Positions 1 through 14,508 are shown, counted from the stretch's first letter. The stretch: 64,000 nt of DNA from Micromonospora sp. WMMA1363 (GCF_030345795.1 NZ_JAUALB010000001.1:2165001-2229000); one strand, 5' to 3'. Numbers and translations are program-made. Notes: a model not told the origin generated them from the letters alone.

Positions 1-695
1 AAGCACATACCCCCGCCGATCAGCAGTCGGTCGACCGTCGGCAGCAGGGCCTCGATCACCGCCAGCTTGTCGGAGACCTTGGAGCCGCCGAGCACCACCA
101 CGTACGGCCGTTCCGGGTTCCCGGTGAGCGTGGACAGCACCTCCACCTCACGCAACACCAGCCGGCCGGCCACGTGCGGCAGCCGCGCCGGCACGTCGTA
201 CACGCTGGCGTGCTTGCGGTGCACGGCCCCGAACGCGTCGTCGACGTACGCGTCGGCGAGCGCGGCGAGCTGGTCGGCGAACGCCCCCCGCTCGGCCTCC
301 TCCTTGCTGGTCTCACCGGCGTTGAAGCGCAGATTCTCGAGGACGGCAACCTGGCCGTCGGCCAAGGCGTCCACGGTGGACCGGGCCGAGTCGCCCACGG
401 TGTCCTCGGCGAACCGGACCTCGGCGCCGAGTAGCTCACCGAGCCGCCCGGCCACCGGGCGGAGGCTGAACGCCGGGTCCGGTGCGCCCTTCGGTCGACC
501 CAGGTGCGAGCAGACGATCACCTTGGCGCCGGCCTCGACCAAGGCGCCGAGGGTCGGCAGGACGGCCCGGATCCGGCCGTCGTCGGTGATGTCACCGGTC
601 TGCTTGTCGAGCGGGACGTTCAGGTCGGCGCGCACCAGCACACGCCGGCCCGACACCCCCTCGACGAGCAGATCGTCGACGGTGCGGATGCTCAC
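1..695 (-). CDS. pgk: phosphoglycerate kinase, N-terminal part (runs off left edge)
   Basis: Phosphoglycerate kinase interconverts 1,3-bisphosphoglycerate and 3-phosphoglycerate, making ATP in lower glycolysis; it is cytosolic. The translation from a GTG at 695 begins [20 protein letters not shown] and continues with RADLNVPLD, a substrate-binding loop of the N-domain, then CSHLGRPKG and [10 protein letters not shown], both diagnostic of the family. About 231 of the usual ~395 residues are present; the C-terminal nucleotide domain lies outside the window. It follows gap by about 50 bp on the same strand, so gap and pgk are probably co-transcribed, as is usual in Actinobacteria, with tpiA expected further left. 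Confidence 0.96.
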   Translation of the reverse strand, partial: MSIRTVDDLLVEGVSGRRVLVRADLNVPLDKQTGDITDDGRIRAVLPTLGALVEAGAKVIVCSHLGRPKGAPDPAFSLRPVAGRLGELLGAEVRFAEDTVGDSARSTVDALADGQVAVLENLRFNAGETSKEEAERGAFADQLAALADAYVDDAFGAVHRKHASVYDVPARLPHVAGRLVLREVEVLSTLTGNPERPYVVVLGGSKVSDKLAVIEALLPTVDRLLIGGGMC

Positions 696-747
696 CGCGC
701 CAGCCCTCCGTTCGTGACTGCGGGGCTCGCAAGCTCACTCCTCGCAC

Positions 748-1845
<1,098 letters not shown>

Positions 1846-2019
1846 TCATCTCGGCCGCCCCGCCGCGGTCTTCACGGACCTGACCGCCCGAGGCGGTGAG
1901 CACGACGAGGAGTGCCGGTGCCGGCCCCCTTGCCGTACGCAGCGACCATATCCGAGCGCGTGGGGTCGTGCTGCGGCGGGTGGTGATCCCGGCCGCGTCG
2001 TGAACCCGCCACCGTCCTA

Positions 2020-3000
2020 TCAGACCACGAGCATGTCCGGCGTGACGGCCGCTTCCGTATCCGGAATGCCCAGGTCACGCGCCCGCTTGTCGGCGAGCGC
2101 GAGCAGCCGTCGGATCCGGCCGGCGATGGCGTCCTTGGTCAGCGGCGGGTCGGCGAGTGCGCCCAGCTCCTCCAGGGAGGCCTGGCGGTGCTCCAAGCGC
2201 AGGCGACCGGCCGAGGTGAGATGGTTCGGCGCGTCGTCGGCGAGGATCTCCAGGGCTCGGGTGACCCGGGCGGCGGCGGCGACCGCGGCGCGCGCCGAGC
2301 GACGCAGGTTCGCGTCGTCGAAGTTGGCCAGCCGGTTGGCGGTGGCCCGCACCTCCCGCCGGACGCGGCGCTCCTCCCAGGCGAGGACGCTTGCGTGGGC
2401 GCCGATGCGGGTGAGCAGGGCGGCGATGGCGTCGCCGTCCTTGACGACCACCCGGTCCACGCCGCGGACCTCCCGGTTCTTCGCGGTGATGCCGATCCGG
2501 CGGGCCGCGCCGACCAGCGCGAGCGCCGACTCGGGGCCGGGACAGGTGATCTCCAGCGCGCTGGAGCGGCCGGGCTCGGTCAGCGAGCCGTGCGCCATGA
2601 ACGCCCCCCGCCACGCCGAGACCGCACAGCAGACGTTGGCGGCCACCACGTGCGGCGGCAGGCCCCGCACCGGGCGGCCCCGAACGTCGAGCAGACCGGT
2701 CTGCCGGGCGAGCGACTCACCGTCCTTGACGACCCGGACGATGAAGTGGCTGCCCTTGCGCAGGCCACCGGAGGCGAGCACATGGATCTCGCTGGAATAG
2801 CCATACACCTCGGCGACCTCGCGCCGCAGCCGCCGGGCCACCGCGCCCGTGTCCAGCTCGGCCTCCACCACCACCCGGCCGGAGACGATGTGCAAGCCGC
2901 CGGCGAAGCGCAGCAGCGCCGCCATCTCCGCCCTCCGACAGCAGGGCTTGGGCACGTCGACCCGACTCAGCTCGTCCTTGACCGCCGCCGTCATCGCCAT
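2020..3000 (-). CDS. whiA: sporulation regulator WhiA
   Basis: WhiA is a DNA-binding regulator required for sporulation septation in filamentous actinomycetes and retained in most Gram-positive bacteria. The 326-residue product has the N-terminal region related to LAGLIDADG homing endonucleases ([36 protein letters not shown]) and a C-terminal helix-turn-helix ([30 protein letters not shown]). The chosen ATG at 3000 has AGGGGG 6 nt upstream; an in-frame GTG at 3015 would include that site in the coding region. It sits 54 bp downstream of yvcK, in the conserved order rapZ-yvcK-whiA. Endonuclease activity is not expected in this family. Confidence 0.97.
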   Translation of the reverse strand: MAMTAAVKDELSRVDVPKPCCRRAEMAALLRFAGGLHIVSGRVVVEAELDTGAVARRLRREVAEVYGYSSEIHVLASGGLRKGSHFIVRVVKDGESLARQTGLLDVRGRPVRGLPPHVVAANVCCAVSAWRGAFMAHGSLTEPGRSSALEITCPGPESALALVGAARRIGITAKNREVRGVDRVVVKDGDAIAALLTRIGAHASVLAWEERRVRREVRATANRLANFDDANLRRSARAAVAAAARVTRALEILADDAPNHLTSAGRLRLEHRQASLEELGALADPPLTKDAIAGRIRRLLALADKRARDLGIPDTEAAVTPDMLVV

Positions 3001-3054
3001 TGTGCGCCCCCTCACGGACCGGTTCCGGCGTGTCGCCGGAGATTACGTACGTGT

Positions 3055-4122
3055 CTAACGAGCGGCGCCCAGGACCGGCACCAGAGCGGCGCCGAGGGCG
3101 GTCGGATCATGACGGGGAGTGCCGTCGGTGACCGCGACGGGGGCGAGGACCAGTCGGGCACCCAGCGACTCCGCCGCACGTTCGACCGGTTCCGGGTCAC
3201 CCACCGCCTTGGCATCCCCGAGCACGACGTCCACCTTCAGCTCCGGGAGGTACCACCGCAGCTCGGCCAGGTGGTCGGCGACGGACAATCCAGATGTTTC
3301 CTTCTCCGCGGCGAGGTTCAGCGTGACCAGCCGGCGGGCCGGGCTGGCTACGATCGCGGCGGCCAGCTCCGGGACCAGCAGGTGCGGCAGCACGCTCGTA
3401 TACCAGCTGCCCGGCCCGAAGAGCAACCAGTCGGCCGCCTCGATCGCGGCCAGCGCCTGCGGGCAGGCCTCCGGCGCGTCCGGGTTGAGCCGCAGCGACT
3501 CGACCCGTCCGGTGGTGACGGCCACCTGGTGCTGGCCCGTGACGGTGTCCACCTGGCCGGGGCGGGCCGGGTCGGCACCGCGGACCCGCGCCTCGATCCC
3601 CACCGGCCGGCAGGACATCGGCAGCACCCGACCGACCGCGCCGAGCATGGCCCCGGCGTGATCCAGCGCAGCCACCGGATCGCCGAGCAGCTCCATCAGC
3701 CCACAGAGGACGAGGTTGCCCACCGCATGCCCGCCCAGCCCATCGCGCTGCGGGGCGCCGCCGTCGGCGGAAACGGTCCCGCCGCAACCGGATCGCCCGG
3801 TCGGCGCCGACGACCCGGCGCCGGTGACGCCGGACGTGACGGCGCCGGTCGCCGACACCTCGACGAAGCGGTGCTGGAACAACCCCGCACTACGCCGGGT
3901 CGACGGGTGGTCTCCGGCCAGGGCCACAAGTGCCTGGCGTAGGTCCCCCGGCGGCAGGCCGCCCCGCTCGGCGCGCAGCCGACCGCTCGATCCGCCGTCG
4001 TCGCCGACGGTGACCACCGCGGTGATGTCCAGGTCGAGTTCCGGAGCGCAGCGCCGCAACGCGCGCAACGCCGCGGAGAGACCGTGCCCGCCGCCGAAGG
4101 CGACCATCCGGGTAACCGTCAT
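3055..4122 (-). CDS. yvcK: YvcK/CofD-like gluconeogenesis factor
   Basis: Member of the GAF/YvcK (CofD-like) family; homologues bind UDP-sugars such as UDP-GlcNAc and influence cell-wall synthesis and growth on gluconeogenic carbon. The 355-residue product starts TVTRMVAFGGGHGLSAALRA, with the glycine-rich nucleotide loop, then VTVGDDGGSSGRLR; GDLRQALVAL and LFGPGSWYTSVLPHLLV follow, all typical of the family. The reading frame is open far upstream, but the start at 4122 overlaps the rapZ stop by 4 nt (ATGA), which implies translational coupling and fixes the start. The biochemical role here is inferred from the family. Confidence 0.93.
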   Translation of the reverse strand: MTVTRMVAFGGGHGLSAALRALRRCAPELDLDITAVVTVGDDGGSSGRLRAERGGLPPGDLRQALVALAGDHPSTRRSAGLFQHRFVEVSATGAVTSGVTGAGSSAPTGRSGCGGTVSADGGAPQRDGLGGHAVGNLVLCGLMELLGDPVAALDHAGAMLGAVGRVLPMSCRPVGIEARVRGADPARPGQVDTVTGQHQVAVTTGRVESLRLNPDAPEACPQALAAIEAADWLLFGPGSWYTSVLPHLLVPELAAAIVASPARRLVTLNLAAEKETSGLSVADHLAELRWYLPELKVDVVLGDAKAVGDPEPVERAAESLGARLVLAPVAVTDGTPRHDPTALGAALVPVLGAAR

Positions 4123-5030
4123 TCGCGCCCCAGGTCCCGGTGCTGCGCGTTGGCGGCGATGCCGGACTGCCGCAGCCGCGCGGCCAGCTCCTCGGCGATG
4201 GCGACGCTGCGGTGCTTGCCTCCGGTGCACCCGACGGCCACGGTCAGGTAGCGCTTGCCCTCCCGCTCGAAGCCGGCGGTGGTGGCGTTGACCAGGTCGG
4301 CGTACGTGGCCACGAAGCCGTCCGCCCCCTCCTGGCCCAGCACGTACGAGCTGACCGCCTCCTCCCGCCCGGTGTGCTCCCGCAACTCCGGTACCCAGTA
4401 CGGGTTCGGCAGGAAACGGGCATCGCACACGAAGTCGGCATCCGGCGGCAGCCCGTACTTGAAGCCGAAGGAGAGCACGGTGACCCGCAGCCGGCGGGCG
4501 TCCTCCCCGCCGAACAGCTCCTCGATGCGCCGGCGCAACTGGTTGACGTTCAGGTGACTGGTGTCGATGATCACGTCGGCTTGGTCGCGGGCCTCCTCCA
4601 GCAGCCCGCGCTCGACGGCGATGCCGTCGGCGAGCCGTCCCTCACCCTGCAGCGGGTGCGAGCGCCGGACGCTCTCGAACCGTCGGATCAACACCTCGTC
4701 GTCGGCGTCGACGAAGACCACCCGGGGCGAGAAGCCGCGCTCCCTGAGCTCCCGGATCGCACCGACCAGATCGGTGGAGAACGCCCGGGAGCGCACGTCC
4801 AGCACCATCGCCGTCCGCCGTGCGGCGCCGCCCGCCTTCATCGCCAGCTCGGCCATGTCGAGCATGAGCGCCTGCGGCAGATTGTCCACCACGTAGTAGC
4901 CGACATTCTCCAGGGCCCGGGCGACGGTGCTGCGACCCCCGCCGGAGACGCCGGTCACCACCACGAGCGTGGTATCGGTGTCCGCCGCCGGGTCGGCCCC
5001 GTTGGGCACGCTCGTCCGCCCCTCGCTCAC
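4119..5030 (-). CDS. rapZ: RapZ family nucleotide-binding protein
   Basis: RapZ/YvcJ family P-loop protein. In enterobacteria RapZ is an RNase adaptor that senses glucosamine-6-phosphate; in Actinobacteria the role is less clear, but it is always beside yvcK and whiA. The 303-residue product has the Walker A-like loop GVSGGGRS at residues 27-34, where arginine replaces the usual lysine, as is common in actinobacterial members. VFVDADDEVLIRRFESVRRSHPL and AVGCTGGKHRSVAIAEELA are family signatures. The start is a GTG at 5030 with a G-rich stretch about 7 nt upstream. Its stop overlaps the yvcK start. Confidence 0.94.
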   Translation of the reverse strand: MSEGRTSVPNGADPAADTDTTLVVVTGVSGGGRSTVARALENVGYYVVDNLPQALMLDMAELAMKAGGAARRTAMVLDVRSRAFSTDLVGAIRELRERGFSPRVVFVDADDEVLIRRFESVRRSHPLQGEGRLADGIAVERGLLEEARDQADVIIDTSHLNVNQLRRRIEELFGGEDARRLRVTVLSFGFKYGLPPDADFVCDARFLPNPYWVPELREHTGREEAVSSYVLGQEGADGFVATYADLVNATTAGFEREGKRYLTVAVGCTGGKHRSVAIAEELAARLRQSGIAANAQHRDLGRE

Positions 5031-5455
5031 CTAGTACCCCCAAGACGCGTGACACCGCGGCCGACCGGTGGGCCGCGGGTGGTCGAACAGCGACTCTAAC
5101 CCGCCGACCCGACAGGCTCGCGGCTGCGCCCGCCCGACCGGTCACCACAGGTCACTCCCGTCACACTTCCGACACAGGGAAACCTCGACGACCTTCGGTC
5201 GCCGAACCTGCTTCGAGGCGCACTCGGCCCCGGTCGGAGCCGGTGTTCGGCGACCGGGGTCGGTCCGGACGGTGCGGTCTGCCTGGACGTCACCGGGCAC
5301 CCCGGCACCAGCGCCCCTCAGCTACCGGTGCCGGACCGCCCCGACGGACTCCGAGGTTCGTACGCCGACCCGAGTCGCCGGCGGGATGCCGAAGCCCGGC
5401 CGAAGCCCGCCCGGGCGTGGGCTACCGCGTCGGAGGTCGCTCGTAGACTGCGCCA
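5031..5455. other. 425-bp divergent intergenic region (rapZ / recQ)
   Basis: The region separates the rapZ start (leftward) from the recQ start (rightward) and must hold both promoters. At its right end TAGACT (5444-5449) lies 6 nt before the recQ ATG, an arrangement fitting a -10 element of a leaderless transcript. No protein with recognisable similarity or convincing ribosome binding site was seen in either direction. Confidence 0.6.
5444..5449 (+). promoter_or_regulatory. -10-like box for leaderless recQ
   Basis: TAGACT followed by 6 nt and the ATG of recQ. The geometry (TANNNT then 6-7 nt to the start codon) recurs at five other genes here and fits leaderless initiation. No clear -35 was identified. 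Confidence 0.5.
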
Positions 5456-7288
5456 ATGCCCTCCTCCACCGATCAGCGGGCCGCCGCCGTCGAGACGCTG
5501 CACCGGGTGTTCGGCTACTCCGCCTTCCGCGGCTGCCAACAGGAGGTCGTCGACCACGTGGTGGCCGGCGGCGACGCCCTGGTGCTCATGCCGACCGGCG
5601 GCGGGAAGTCGCTCTGCTACCAGATCCCGGCGCTGGTTCGCGACGGTGCGGCGGTGGTGGTCTCTCCGCTGATCGCCCTCATGCAGGATCAGGTCGACGC
5701 GCTGACCGCGGTCGGTGTCCGGGCCGGGTTCCTCAACTCGACGCAGGATCCACCGGCCCGGCGCCGGGTGGAGGCCGCGTTCCTCGCCGGCGAGCTGGAC
5801 CTGCTCTACCTGGCCCCCGAAGCGCTGGCCGGCCGGGGCACGGTGCAGTTGCTGGAGCGGGGGCGGATCGCGTTGTTCGCGATCGACGAGGCGCACTGCG
5901 TGTCGCAGTGGGGGCACGACTTCCGCCCCGACTACCTCGGTCTTTCGATGGTGCACGAACGCTGGCCGGACGTGCCCCGCATCGCACTGACCGCCACCGC
6001 GACCACCGCCACCCGAGCCGAGATCGCCACCCGGCTGGGGCTGACCGACGCCCGGCACTTCGTCTCCAGCTTCGACCGGCCCAACATCCAGTACCGGATC
6101 GTCCCGAAACGGGAGCCGCGCCGGCAGCTGCTGAGCCTGCTCCGGGACGAGCACCCCGGCGACGCGGGCATCGTCTACTGCCTGTCCCGCGCCTCGGTGG
6201 AGAAGACGGCCGAGTTCCTGGTCGGGAACGGAATCCCCGCCCTGCCGTACCACGCCGGCCTGGACGCGGCCACCCGCGCCACCCACCAGCAGCGGTTCCT
6301 GCGGGAGGACGGGCTGGTCATGGTCGCGACGATCGCCTTCGGCATGGGCATCGACAAGCCGGACGTCCGCTTCGTCGCCCACCTCGACCTGCCAAAGTCC
6401 GTCGAGGGTTACTACCAGGAGACCGGCCGCGCCGGCCGGGACGGCCTGCCGTCGACGGCCTGGCTCGCCTACGGCCTGCAGGATGTGGTGCAGCAGCGCC
6501 GGCTGATCGAGACCTCCGAGGGTGACCTGGCCCACCGCCGCAACCTCGCCGCCCACCTGGACGCGATGCTCGCGCTCTGTGAGACGGTCCGCTGCCGGCG
6601 GGTCCAGCTGCTGGAGTACTTCGGCGAGAGTTCCGCCGCCTGCGGCAACTGCGACACCTGCCTCGACCCGCCGGAGTCGTGGGATGGGACGGTCGCCGCG
6701 CAGAAGCTGCTCTCCACCGTGTTCCGGCTCGACCGGGAACGCAACCAGCGGTTCGGCACCGGGCACTGTGTCGACATCCTGCTCGGCCGCGACACGGAGA
6801 AGATCCGGCAGTATCGTCACGACGCGCTCACGGTCTTCGGCGTCGGCGGCGAGCTCAGCGAGGCGGAGTGGCGGGGCGTGGTCCGCCAGTTGTTGGCCGA
6901 GGGATTGCTGGCGGTCGAGGGTGACTACGGCACCCTCGCCCTCACCGACACCAGCAGCGACGTGCTGGGCCGGCGCCGCACCGTCATGCTGCGCCGCGAG
7001 CCGGTCCGCGCGCCGGCCCGGTCGGTGAAGCCGCGTGGCGCGGCCACCGTCGTCGCCGAGCTGGCACCGGCCGCCGCCAACGCCTTCGAGCGGTTGCGGT
7101 CCTGGCGGGCCGCCACGGCGAAGGAACAGGGCGTGCCGGCATACGTGGTCTTCCACGACGCCACCCTGCGTCAGATCGCCACCGACGCGCCGGCCGCACT
7201 GGCCGATCTGTCCCAGGTCAGTGGGGTGGGCGAGGCCAAGCTCGCGAAGTATGGCGAGCAGATCCTCGCGGTCCTCGCCGAAGGCTGA
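5456..7288 (+). CDS. recQ: ATP-dependent DNA helicase RecQ
   Basis: 3'-5' superfamily 2 helicase acting in recombination and replication-fork repair. The 610-residue protein has, in order, the Q-motif region [14 protein letters not shown], Walker A MPTGGGKS near residue 45, DEAH box in [15 protein letters not shown] near 145, motif VI in [12 protein letters not shown] near 325, a zinc-binding subdomain ([19 protein letters not shown]), an RQC winged helix with the [13 protein letters not shown] stretch, and a C-terminal HRDC domain ending [20 protein letters not shown]. No ribosome binding site precedes the ATG; a -10-like TAGACT ends 7 nt before it, so the mRNA may be leaderless. It sits opposite and between uvrC and rapZ, genes usually adjacent in the phylum, and ends 18 bp from the convergent uvrC. 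Confidence 0.97.
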   Translation: MPSSTDQRAAAVETLHRVFGYSAFRGCQQEVVDHVVAGGDALVLMPTGGGKSLCYQIPALVRDGAAVVVSPLIALMQDQVDALTAVGVRAGFLNSTQDPPARRRVEAAFLAGELDLLYLAPEALAGRGTVQLLERGRIALFAIDEAHCVSQWGHDFRPDYLGLSMVHERWPDVPRIALTATATTATRAEIATRLGLTDARHFVSSFDRPNIQYRIVPKREPRRQLLSLLRDEHPGDAGIVYCLSRASVEKTAEFLVGNGIPALPYHAGLDAATRATHQQRFLREDGLVMVATIAFGMGIDKPDVRFVAHLDLPKSVEGYYQETGRAGRDGLPSTAWLAYGLQDVVQQRRLIETSEGDLAHRRNLAAHLDAMLALCETVRCRRVQLLEYFGESSAACGNCDTCLDPPESWDGTVAAQKLLSTVFRLDRERNQRFGTGHCVDILLGRDTEKIRQYRHDALTVFGVGGELSEAEWRGVVRQLLAEGLLAVEGDYGTLALTDTSSDVLGRRRTVMLRREPVRAPARSVKPRGAATVVAELAPAAANAFERLRSWRAATAKEQGVPAYVVFHDATLRQIATDAPAALADLSQVSGVGEAKLAKYGEQILAVLAEG

Positions 7289-7306
7289 CCGTGGGCAGCG
7301 GGTGCC

Positions 7307-9283
7307 TCAGCCCGCCGGGGTCCTGGTGTCGCCCTCGAGGGCGGCCAGGATCGCCTCGGCGGTCCGCTTGCCGACGCCGGGCACCGCGGTGATCTCCTCG
7401 ACGGTGGCGGCCGAAAGCCGCTTGAGCGAGCCGAAGTGCCGCAGCAGCGCCTTGCGCCGCACCTCACCCAGGCCGGGCACTGTGTCCAGCACCGACTCGG
7501 TCATCCGCTTCGAGCGCCGCTGCCGGTGGAACGTGATGGCGAACCGGTGCGCCTCGTCGCGGATACGTTGCAGCAGGTAGAGTCCCTCGGAGGTGCGCGG
7601 AAGGACGACCGGGAAGTCGTCGTCGGGCAGCCACACCTCCTCCAGCCGCTTCGCCAGCCCGCACAGTGCCACGTCGTCGACCCCCAGCTCCGCGAGCGCC
7701 TGGGCCGCTGCCGCTACCTGTGGCGCGCCGCCGTCCACCACCACCAGTTGCGGGGGGTACGCGAACGTGCGTGGTCGCCCGGTCGTCGGGTCGACCAGGG
7801 TGCCGACCCGCGGCTCGTCGGGAACCGCCTGCCCGGCCGGGACATCCGGGTCGTCGGCCGACTCGACGCCCGCCTCACCGGTCTCCGCGCGGGCGTCGAG
7901 GTAGCGAGCGAAGCGACGGCGAAGTACCTCCGACATCGCCGAGAGGTCGTCGGTGGCGCCCCGGATGATGAACCGCCGATACTCGCTCTTGCGGGGCAGC
8001 CCGTCCTCGAAGACGACCATGCTCGCCACCACGTCGGTACCCTGGATCTGGGAGATGTCGAAGCACTCGATACGCAGCGGCGACGCGCGCAGGCCAAGCG
8101 TCTCGCCGATCTCGTCAAGGGCCCTGCTCCGGGTGGTGAGGTCACCCGCCCGCTTGAGCTTGTGCCGGGCGAGCGCGTCCCTGGCGTTGCGCTCCACCGT
8201 CTCGAGCAGAGCACGCTTGTCGCCGCGTTGCGGCACCCGCAGCGCCACCCGGCTGCCCCGCCGGGTGGACAGCCAGTCGGCGAGCGCGTCGGCGTCGGCG
8301 GGCAGGTCGGGGACGAGCAGTTCCCGGGGGACGTCGGCCTCGCCGTGCTCCCCGCCGTACACCTGCGTGCAGAAGTGATGCACCAGGTCGCCGGTGCTCA
8401 GTTCCTCGGTCTTCTCGACCACCCAACCCCGCTGGCCACGCACCCGGCCGGCACGGACGCGGAACACCTGGACTGCCGCCTCCAGCGGGTCGTCGGCAAA
8501 GGCGACCACGTCGGCGTCGGTGCCGTCGCCGAACACCACCGTCTGCTTCTCCATGGCCCGACGCAGCGCCGCCAGGTCGTCGCGCAGCCGGGCGGCCCGC
8601 TCGAACTCCAGCTCCGCGCTGGCCTCGCCCATCTCACGCTCCAGTCTGCGAACCACCGCGTCCGTCCGACCGGCCATGAAGTCGCAGAAGCCGTCGACGA
8701 TGACCCGGTGTTCCTCGGCGGAGACGCTGCCGACGCACGGCGCGGAGCACTTGCCGATGTAGCCCAGCAGGCACGGCCGGCCGACCTGACCGGCCCGCCG
8801 GAACACGCCGGACGAGCAGGTGCGGGCGGGGAACACGCGTAGCAGCAGGTCCAGCGTCTCGCGGATCGCCCAGGCGTGTGAGTACGGCCCGAAGTAGCGC
8901 ACCCCCTTGCGCTTCCCGCCGCGCATCACCTGCAGGCGCGGGAACTCCTCGTCGAGCGTGACGGCGAGGTACGGGTAGGACTTGTCGTCCCGGTAGCGGA
9001 CGTTGAACTTCGGGTCGTACTGCTTGATCCAGGTGAACTCCTGCTGAAGCGCCTCGACCTCGGTGGCGACCGAGATCCAGTCGACCGATTCGGCGGTGAA
9101 GACCATCTGCCGGGTGCGCTGGTGCAGGTTGATCGGGTCAGCGAAGTACGAGTTGAGCCTGCTGCGCAGGTTCTTCGCCTTGCCGACGTAGATCACCCGA
9201 CCGGTGCCGTCGCGGAAGCGGTAGACCCCCGGCGACTCCGGGATCGTGCCGGGCGCGGGACGGTAGGTCGAGGGGTCAGCCAC
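7307..9283 (-). CDS. uvrC: excinuclease ABC subunit C
   Basis: UvrC makes both incisions in nucleotide excision repair after UvrA2B loads UvrB on damage. The 658-residue product has the N-terminal GIY-YIG nuclease ([21 protein letters not shown]), the [15 protein letters not shown] cysteine region, a UVR motif ([20 protein letters not shown]) that contacts UvrB, the RNase H-like C-terminal nuclease ([11 protein letters not shown]) and tandem helix-hairpin-helix motifs at the end. I chose the GTG at 9283 ([20 protein letters not shown]); the frame stays open upstream, but this start lies 7 nt after a -10-like TAGGCT, implying a leaderless message. uvrA and uvrB are also in the window but not contiguous. 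Confidence 0.96.
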   Translation of the reverse strand: MADPSTYRPAPGTIPESPGVYRFRDGTGRVIYVGKAKNLRSRLNSYFADPINLHQRTRQMVFTAESVDWISVATEVEALQQEFTWIKQYDPKFNVRYRDDKSYPYLAVTLDEEFPRLQVMRGGKRKGVRYFGPYSHAWAIRETLDLLLRVFPARTCSSGVFRRAGQVGRPCLLGYIGKCSAPCVGSVSAEEHRVIVDGFCDFMAGRTDAVVRRLEREMGEASAELEFERAARLRDDLAALRRAMEKQTVVFGDGTDADVVAFADDPLEAAVQVFRVRAGRVRGQRGWVVEKTEELSTGDLVHHFCTQVYGGEHGEADVPRELLVPDLPADADALADWLSTRRGSRVALRVPQRGDKRALLETVERNARDALARHKLKRAGDLTTRSRALDEIGETLGLRASPLRIECFDISQIQGTDVVASMVVFEDGLPRKSEYRRFIIRGATDDLSAMSEVLRRRFARYLDARAETGEAGVESADDPDVPAGQAVPDEPRVGTLVDPTTGRPRTFAYPPQLVVVDGGAPQVAAAAQALAELGVDDVALCGLAKRLEEVWLPDDDFPVVLPRTSEGLYLLQRIRDEAHRFAITFHRQRRSKRMTESVLDTVPGLGEVRRKALLRHFGSLKRLSAATVEEITAVPGVGKRTAEAILAALEGDTRTPAG

Positions 9284-9290
9284 GGCAGCA

Positions 9291-9296
9291 AGCCTA
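9291..9296 (-). promoter_or_regulatory. -10-like box for leaderless uvrC
   Basis: On the minus strand TAGGCT is followed by 7 nt and the GTG chosen as the uvrC start. There is no purine-rich ribosome binding site between them. Confidence 0.45.
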
Positions 9297-9389
9297 GTCC
9301 GCGCCCCCGACACGACCGGGCCGCCGCCCGACCGGGACCGTTCGGGCGGCGAGAAGGGGCCTCCCCGGTTCGGCGCTGTCGGGTGTCCG

Positions 9390-9414
9390 GCCCCCGGCAA
9401 CCAGGGCCGGGGGC
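9390..9414 (-). terminator. GC-rich hairpin downstream of the Rieske gene
   Basis: A perfect 9-bp inverted repeat (GCCCCCGGC / GCCGGGGGC) with a 7-nt loop lies 22 bp after the stop of the Rieske gene. There is no T-run, as is common for actinobacterial terminators. Confidence 0.55.
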
Positions 9415-9435
9415 GAAGCCGGAGGACGGTCGGCC

Positions 9436-9918
9436 TCAGGCCAGCGAAATCCGATCGCCGGTGACCTTGACGTCCCGGGGCGCAAGCGGCGTGGTGGCCG
9501 GGCCCGCCTTCACCGAGCCGTCCTCGATCGAGAACCTGCTGCCGTGACAGGTGCAGTTGATCGTGCCACCATCGACGTTGGACACCGGGCAGCCCTGGTG
9601 GGTGCAGATCGGGTCGAATCCCCTGAACTCGCCGGGTGACGGCTGCGTGACCACGACCCCCTGGGCCGCGAAGACCGCGCCACCGCCGAGCGGGACGTCG
9701 GTCGTCCTGGCGAGGGACTGAGCGCCCTGCCGGTCACCGCCACCGGCGTCGCCGGTGTTGGACACCTCCGGGCCCGGGCTGGTCGGCGCCGCGCCGTCGC
9801 CGGAGCCCTCGCTGCCGCAGGCGGCCAGGACGACCGCCGCGCCGGCGGCACCCGCACCAGCCAGCAGTGCCCGCCGGGTCTGCGGGACCCCTCCGGTCAG
9901 CACCTGGTCGTCACTCAT
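9436..9918 (-). CDS. Rieske (2Fe-2S) lipoprotein with Tat-type signal
   Basis: Small exported Rieske iron-sulfur protein, probably an electron carrier on the outer face of the membrane; the partner is unknown. The 160-residue product has an N-terminal signal with [22 protein letters not shown], combining a twin-arginine-type pair with a lipobox whose cysteine would be lipidated. A linker rich in Gly, Ser and Pro follows, then the Rieske domain with cluster motifs CTHQGC and CTCHGS, which supply two cysteines and two histidines. The second motif has Thr where Pro is usual. The ATG at 9918 has GAGAGGG about 6 nt upstream; an earlier in-frame start at 9939 has none. It lies alone between uvrC and uvrA. 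Confidence 0.9.
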   Translation of the reverse strand: MSDDQVLTGGVPQTRRALLAGAGAAGAAVVLAACGSEGSGDGAAPTSPGPEVSNTGDAGGGDRQGAQSLARTTDVPLGGGAVFAAQGVVVTQPSPGEFRGFDPICTHQGCPVSNVDGGTINCTCHGSRFSIEDGSVKAGPATTPLAPRDVKVTGDRISLA

Positions 9919-10048
9919 GCCTCGCCCTCTCACCGACAACGCCGCCTGCCATGATCCGCGGCCTTACCCTGGTACACGGATCGCTCCGACCGACGGTTCA
10001 CCCGATCGGCGACCGAACCGCCGGGTGATCGCGGTCGCCCCGCATGTC

Positions 10049-12991
<2,943 letters not shown>

Positions 12992-13085
12992 TGTCCGTGC
13001 ACTCCCGGGTGAAAGAAGATCAGTATCTGTCCCGCTCCGATCCGGTATGAGCCGCCTGGTCGGTTCGGGGCGATTTTCGGGCTGT

Positions 13086-13145
13086 TGTCAGGGCGGTTGT
13101 CTGGGCGGGCTGCTGGGCGGGCTGCTGAGCGGGCCGCTGGGCGCG
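13086..13145. repeat. five degenerate copies of a 12-bp tandem repeat
   Basis: Between uvrA and rsgA, five consecutive 12-mers run TGTCAGGGCGGT, TGTCTGGGCGGG, CTGCTGGGCGGG, CTGCTGAGCGGG and CCGCTGGGCGCG. The array is about 95 bp upstream of the uvrA start, in a gap with no gene. Confidence 0.8.
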
Positions 13146-13280
13146 GGAATAGCGCCCCGGCAACTCTAGCCGTCGGCAACTCTAGCCCCGCGGTGCGACA
13201 ATTCTCCGTACCCGAACATTTCCCCAGCTCAGCGCGGTTAGCCGCGCCGCGATGGTGACCATACGCCGAGCAGTGGCGGG

Positions 13281-14348
13281 TCAGCACCCCCCGGGCGCCG
13301 GTGGCCGGGACGGCCGGCTCGCCCGTCGGCGCGCACCGTGCCGCTCGGCGGCCAGGCGCACGCCCCGGCGCCGGGTCTCGTACGCCACCTCCCGTTGCAG
13401 TCGCCGCCAGCTCTCGTAGCGACGTGCGGGCAGTTCCCCGGAGTCCAGCGCCTCCCGCACCGCGCACGCCGGTTCCGCGTCATGACCGCAGTCGGCGTAG
13501 CGGCAGCCGGCGGCCAGCTCGGCGATGTCGGCGAACGCCCGGTGGAGGCCGACAACGCCGTCAAGCAGGCCCACCGCCCGGACCCCCGGGGTGTCCAGCA
13601 CCGCACCGCCGCCCGGCACCGGGACCAACGCCCGCCAGGTCGTGGTGTGCCGACCCCTGCCGTCGACCCGGCGGACCCCCTGGGCCGGCATCACCACCGC
13701 TGTCGCCAGTGCGTTCACCAGGCTCGACTTACCCGCCCCCGACGGACCGAGCAGGCCCAGGGTGCGGCCCGACACCACCTCGGCTCGCAGCGGGTCGAGC
13801 CCCGCGCCGCGCGCCGCGCTCACCGGTAGCACGGGCACGCCGGGTGCCACGGCGGCAAGCTGCCGAGCCAGCGCCGCCGGGTCGGGGGCGAGGTCGATCT
13901 TGGTCAGCACCACCAGCGGCCGGGCGCCCGACTCGTGGGCGAGGGCGAGCAGACGCTCGATCCGCCCGGTGTCCGGCTCCGGGTGCACCGGCTCGACCAC
14001 CGCAGCGGCAGTCAGGTTGGCGGCCAGCACCTGTCCACGAGCGTCCTTACCGGCGGTACGCCGGATCAGCGCGGTGCGCCGGGGAAGCACCGCCTCGACC
14101 GTGACGTTCCGGTCCGGCCAGGTGGCGAGCAGCACCCAGTCACCCGCGCAGGGCAGACGGGTCGGATCGTGGGCGGCAGCGGCCAACACGGCCCCGCCAA
14201 GAGTGGCGCGGACCGGGCCGTCCACGCCGAGGACGGTGCACACACCCCGGTCGACCCGGGCCACCCGGCCCGGTCGGTGGTCGGTGCGGTGTCGTACGTC
14301 GTGCGCCCGGTCGGCGTCCCAGCCGAGGGCGGTCAGGTCGATCGTCAT
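13281..14348 (-). CDS. rsgA: ribosome small subunit-dependent GTPase A
   Basis: RsgA (YjeQ) is a circularly permuted GTPase that assists late maturation of the 30S subunit. The 355-residue protein has an N-terminal OB-fold (PGRVARVDRGVCTVLGVDG), then the G motifs in permuted order: G4 LTKIDLA, G1 GPSGAGKSSLVNAL near residue 205, and G3 DTPGVR. A C-terminal zinc region follows (CRYADCGHDAEPAC, two cysteines, a histidine and a further cysteine) with the SWRRLQRE helix. The ATG at 14348 has GAGGA about 5 nt upstream. The last residues are Arg/Pro-rich. It is transcribed in the same direction as uvrA. Confidence 0.94.
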   Translation of the reverse strand: MTIDLTALGWDADRAHDVRHRTDHRPGRVARVDRGVCTVLGVDGPVRATLGGAVLAAAAHDPTRLPCAGDWVLLATWPDRNVTVEAVLPRRTALIRRTAGKDARGQVLAANLTAAAVVEPVHPEPDTGRIERLLALAHESGARPLVVLTKIDLAPDPAALARQLAAVAPGVPVLPVSAARGAGLDPLRAEVVSGRTLGLLGPSGAGKSSLVNALATAVVMPAQGVRRVDGRGRHTTTWRALVPVPGGGAVLDTPGVRAVGLLDGVVGLHRAFADIAELAAGCRYADCGHDAEPACAVREALDSGELPARRYESWRRLQREVAYETRRRGVRLAAERHGARRRASRPSRPPAPGGC

Positions 14349-14508
14349 GGCGTCCTCACGGGCGTGGGTTCGGGTGGCTCGTTGGTGCTCCGACCGGCAC
14401 GATCACCACCCCCTCCGACCTCCGGTGCCGCGGTTCGCCGCCGACGGTAGGACGCGTTGCGACGCGCCGAAAGCGATTTCCCCGGCGACGCGGCAGCCGC
14501 TGGACCGC

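Noticed and set aside
5318..7156. 612-codon open frame antisense to recQ
   Set aside because: Antisense shadow; recQ motifs are intact on the plus strand.
12992..13280. LexA (SOS) box upstream of uvrA
   Set aside because: No GAAC-N4-GTTC palindrome in the gap.
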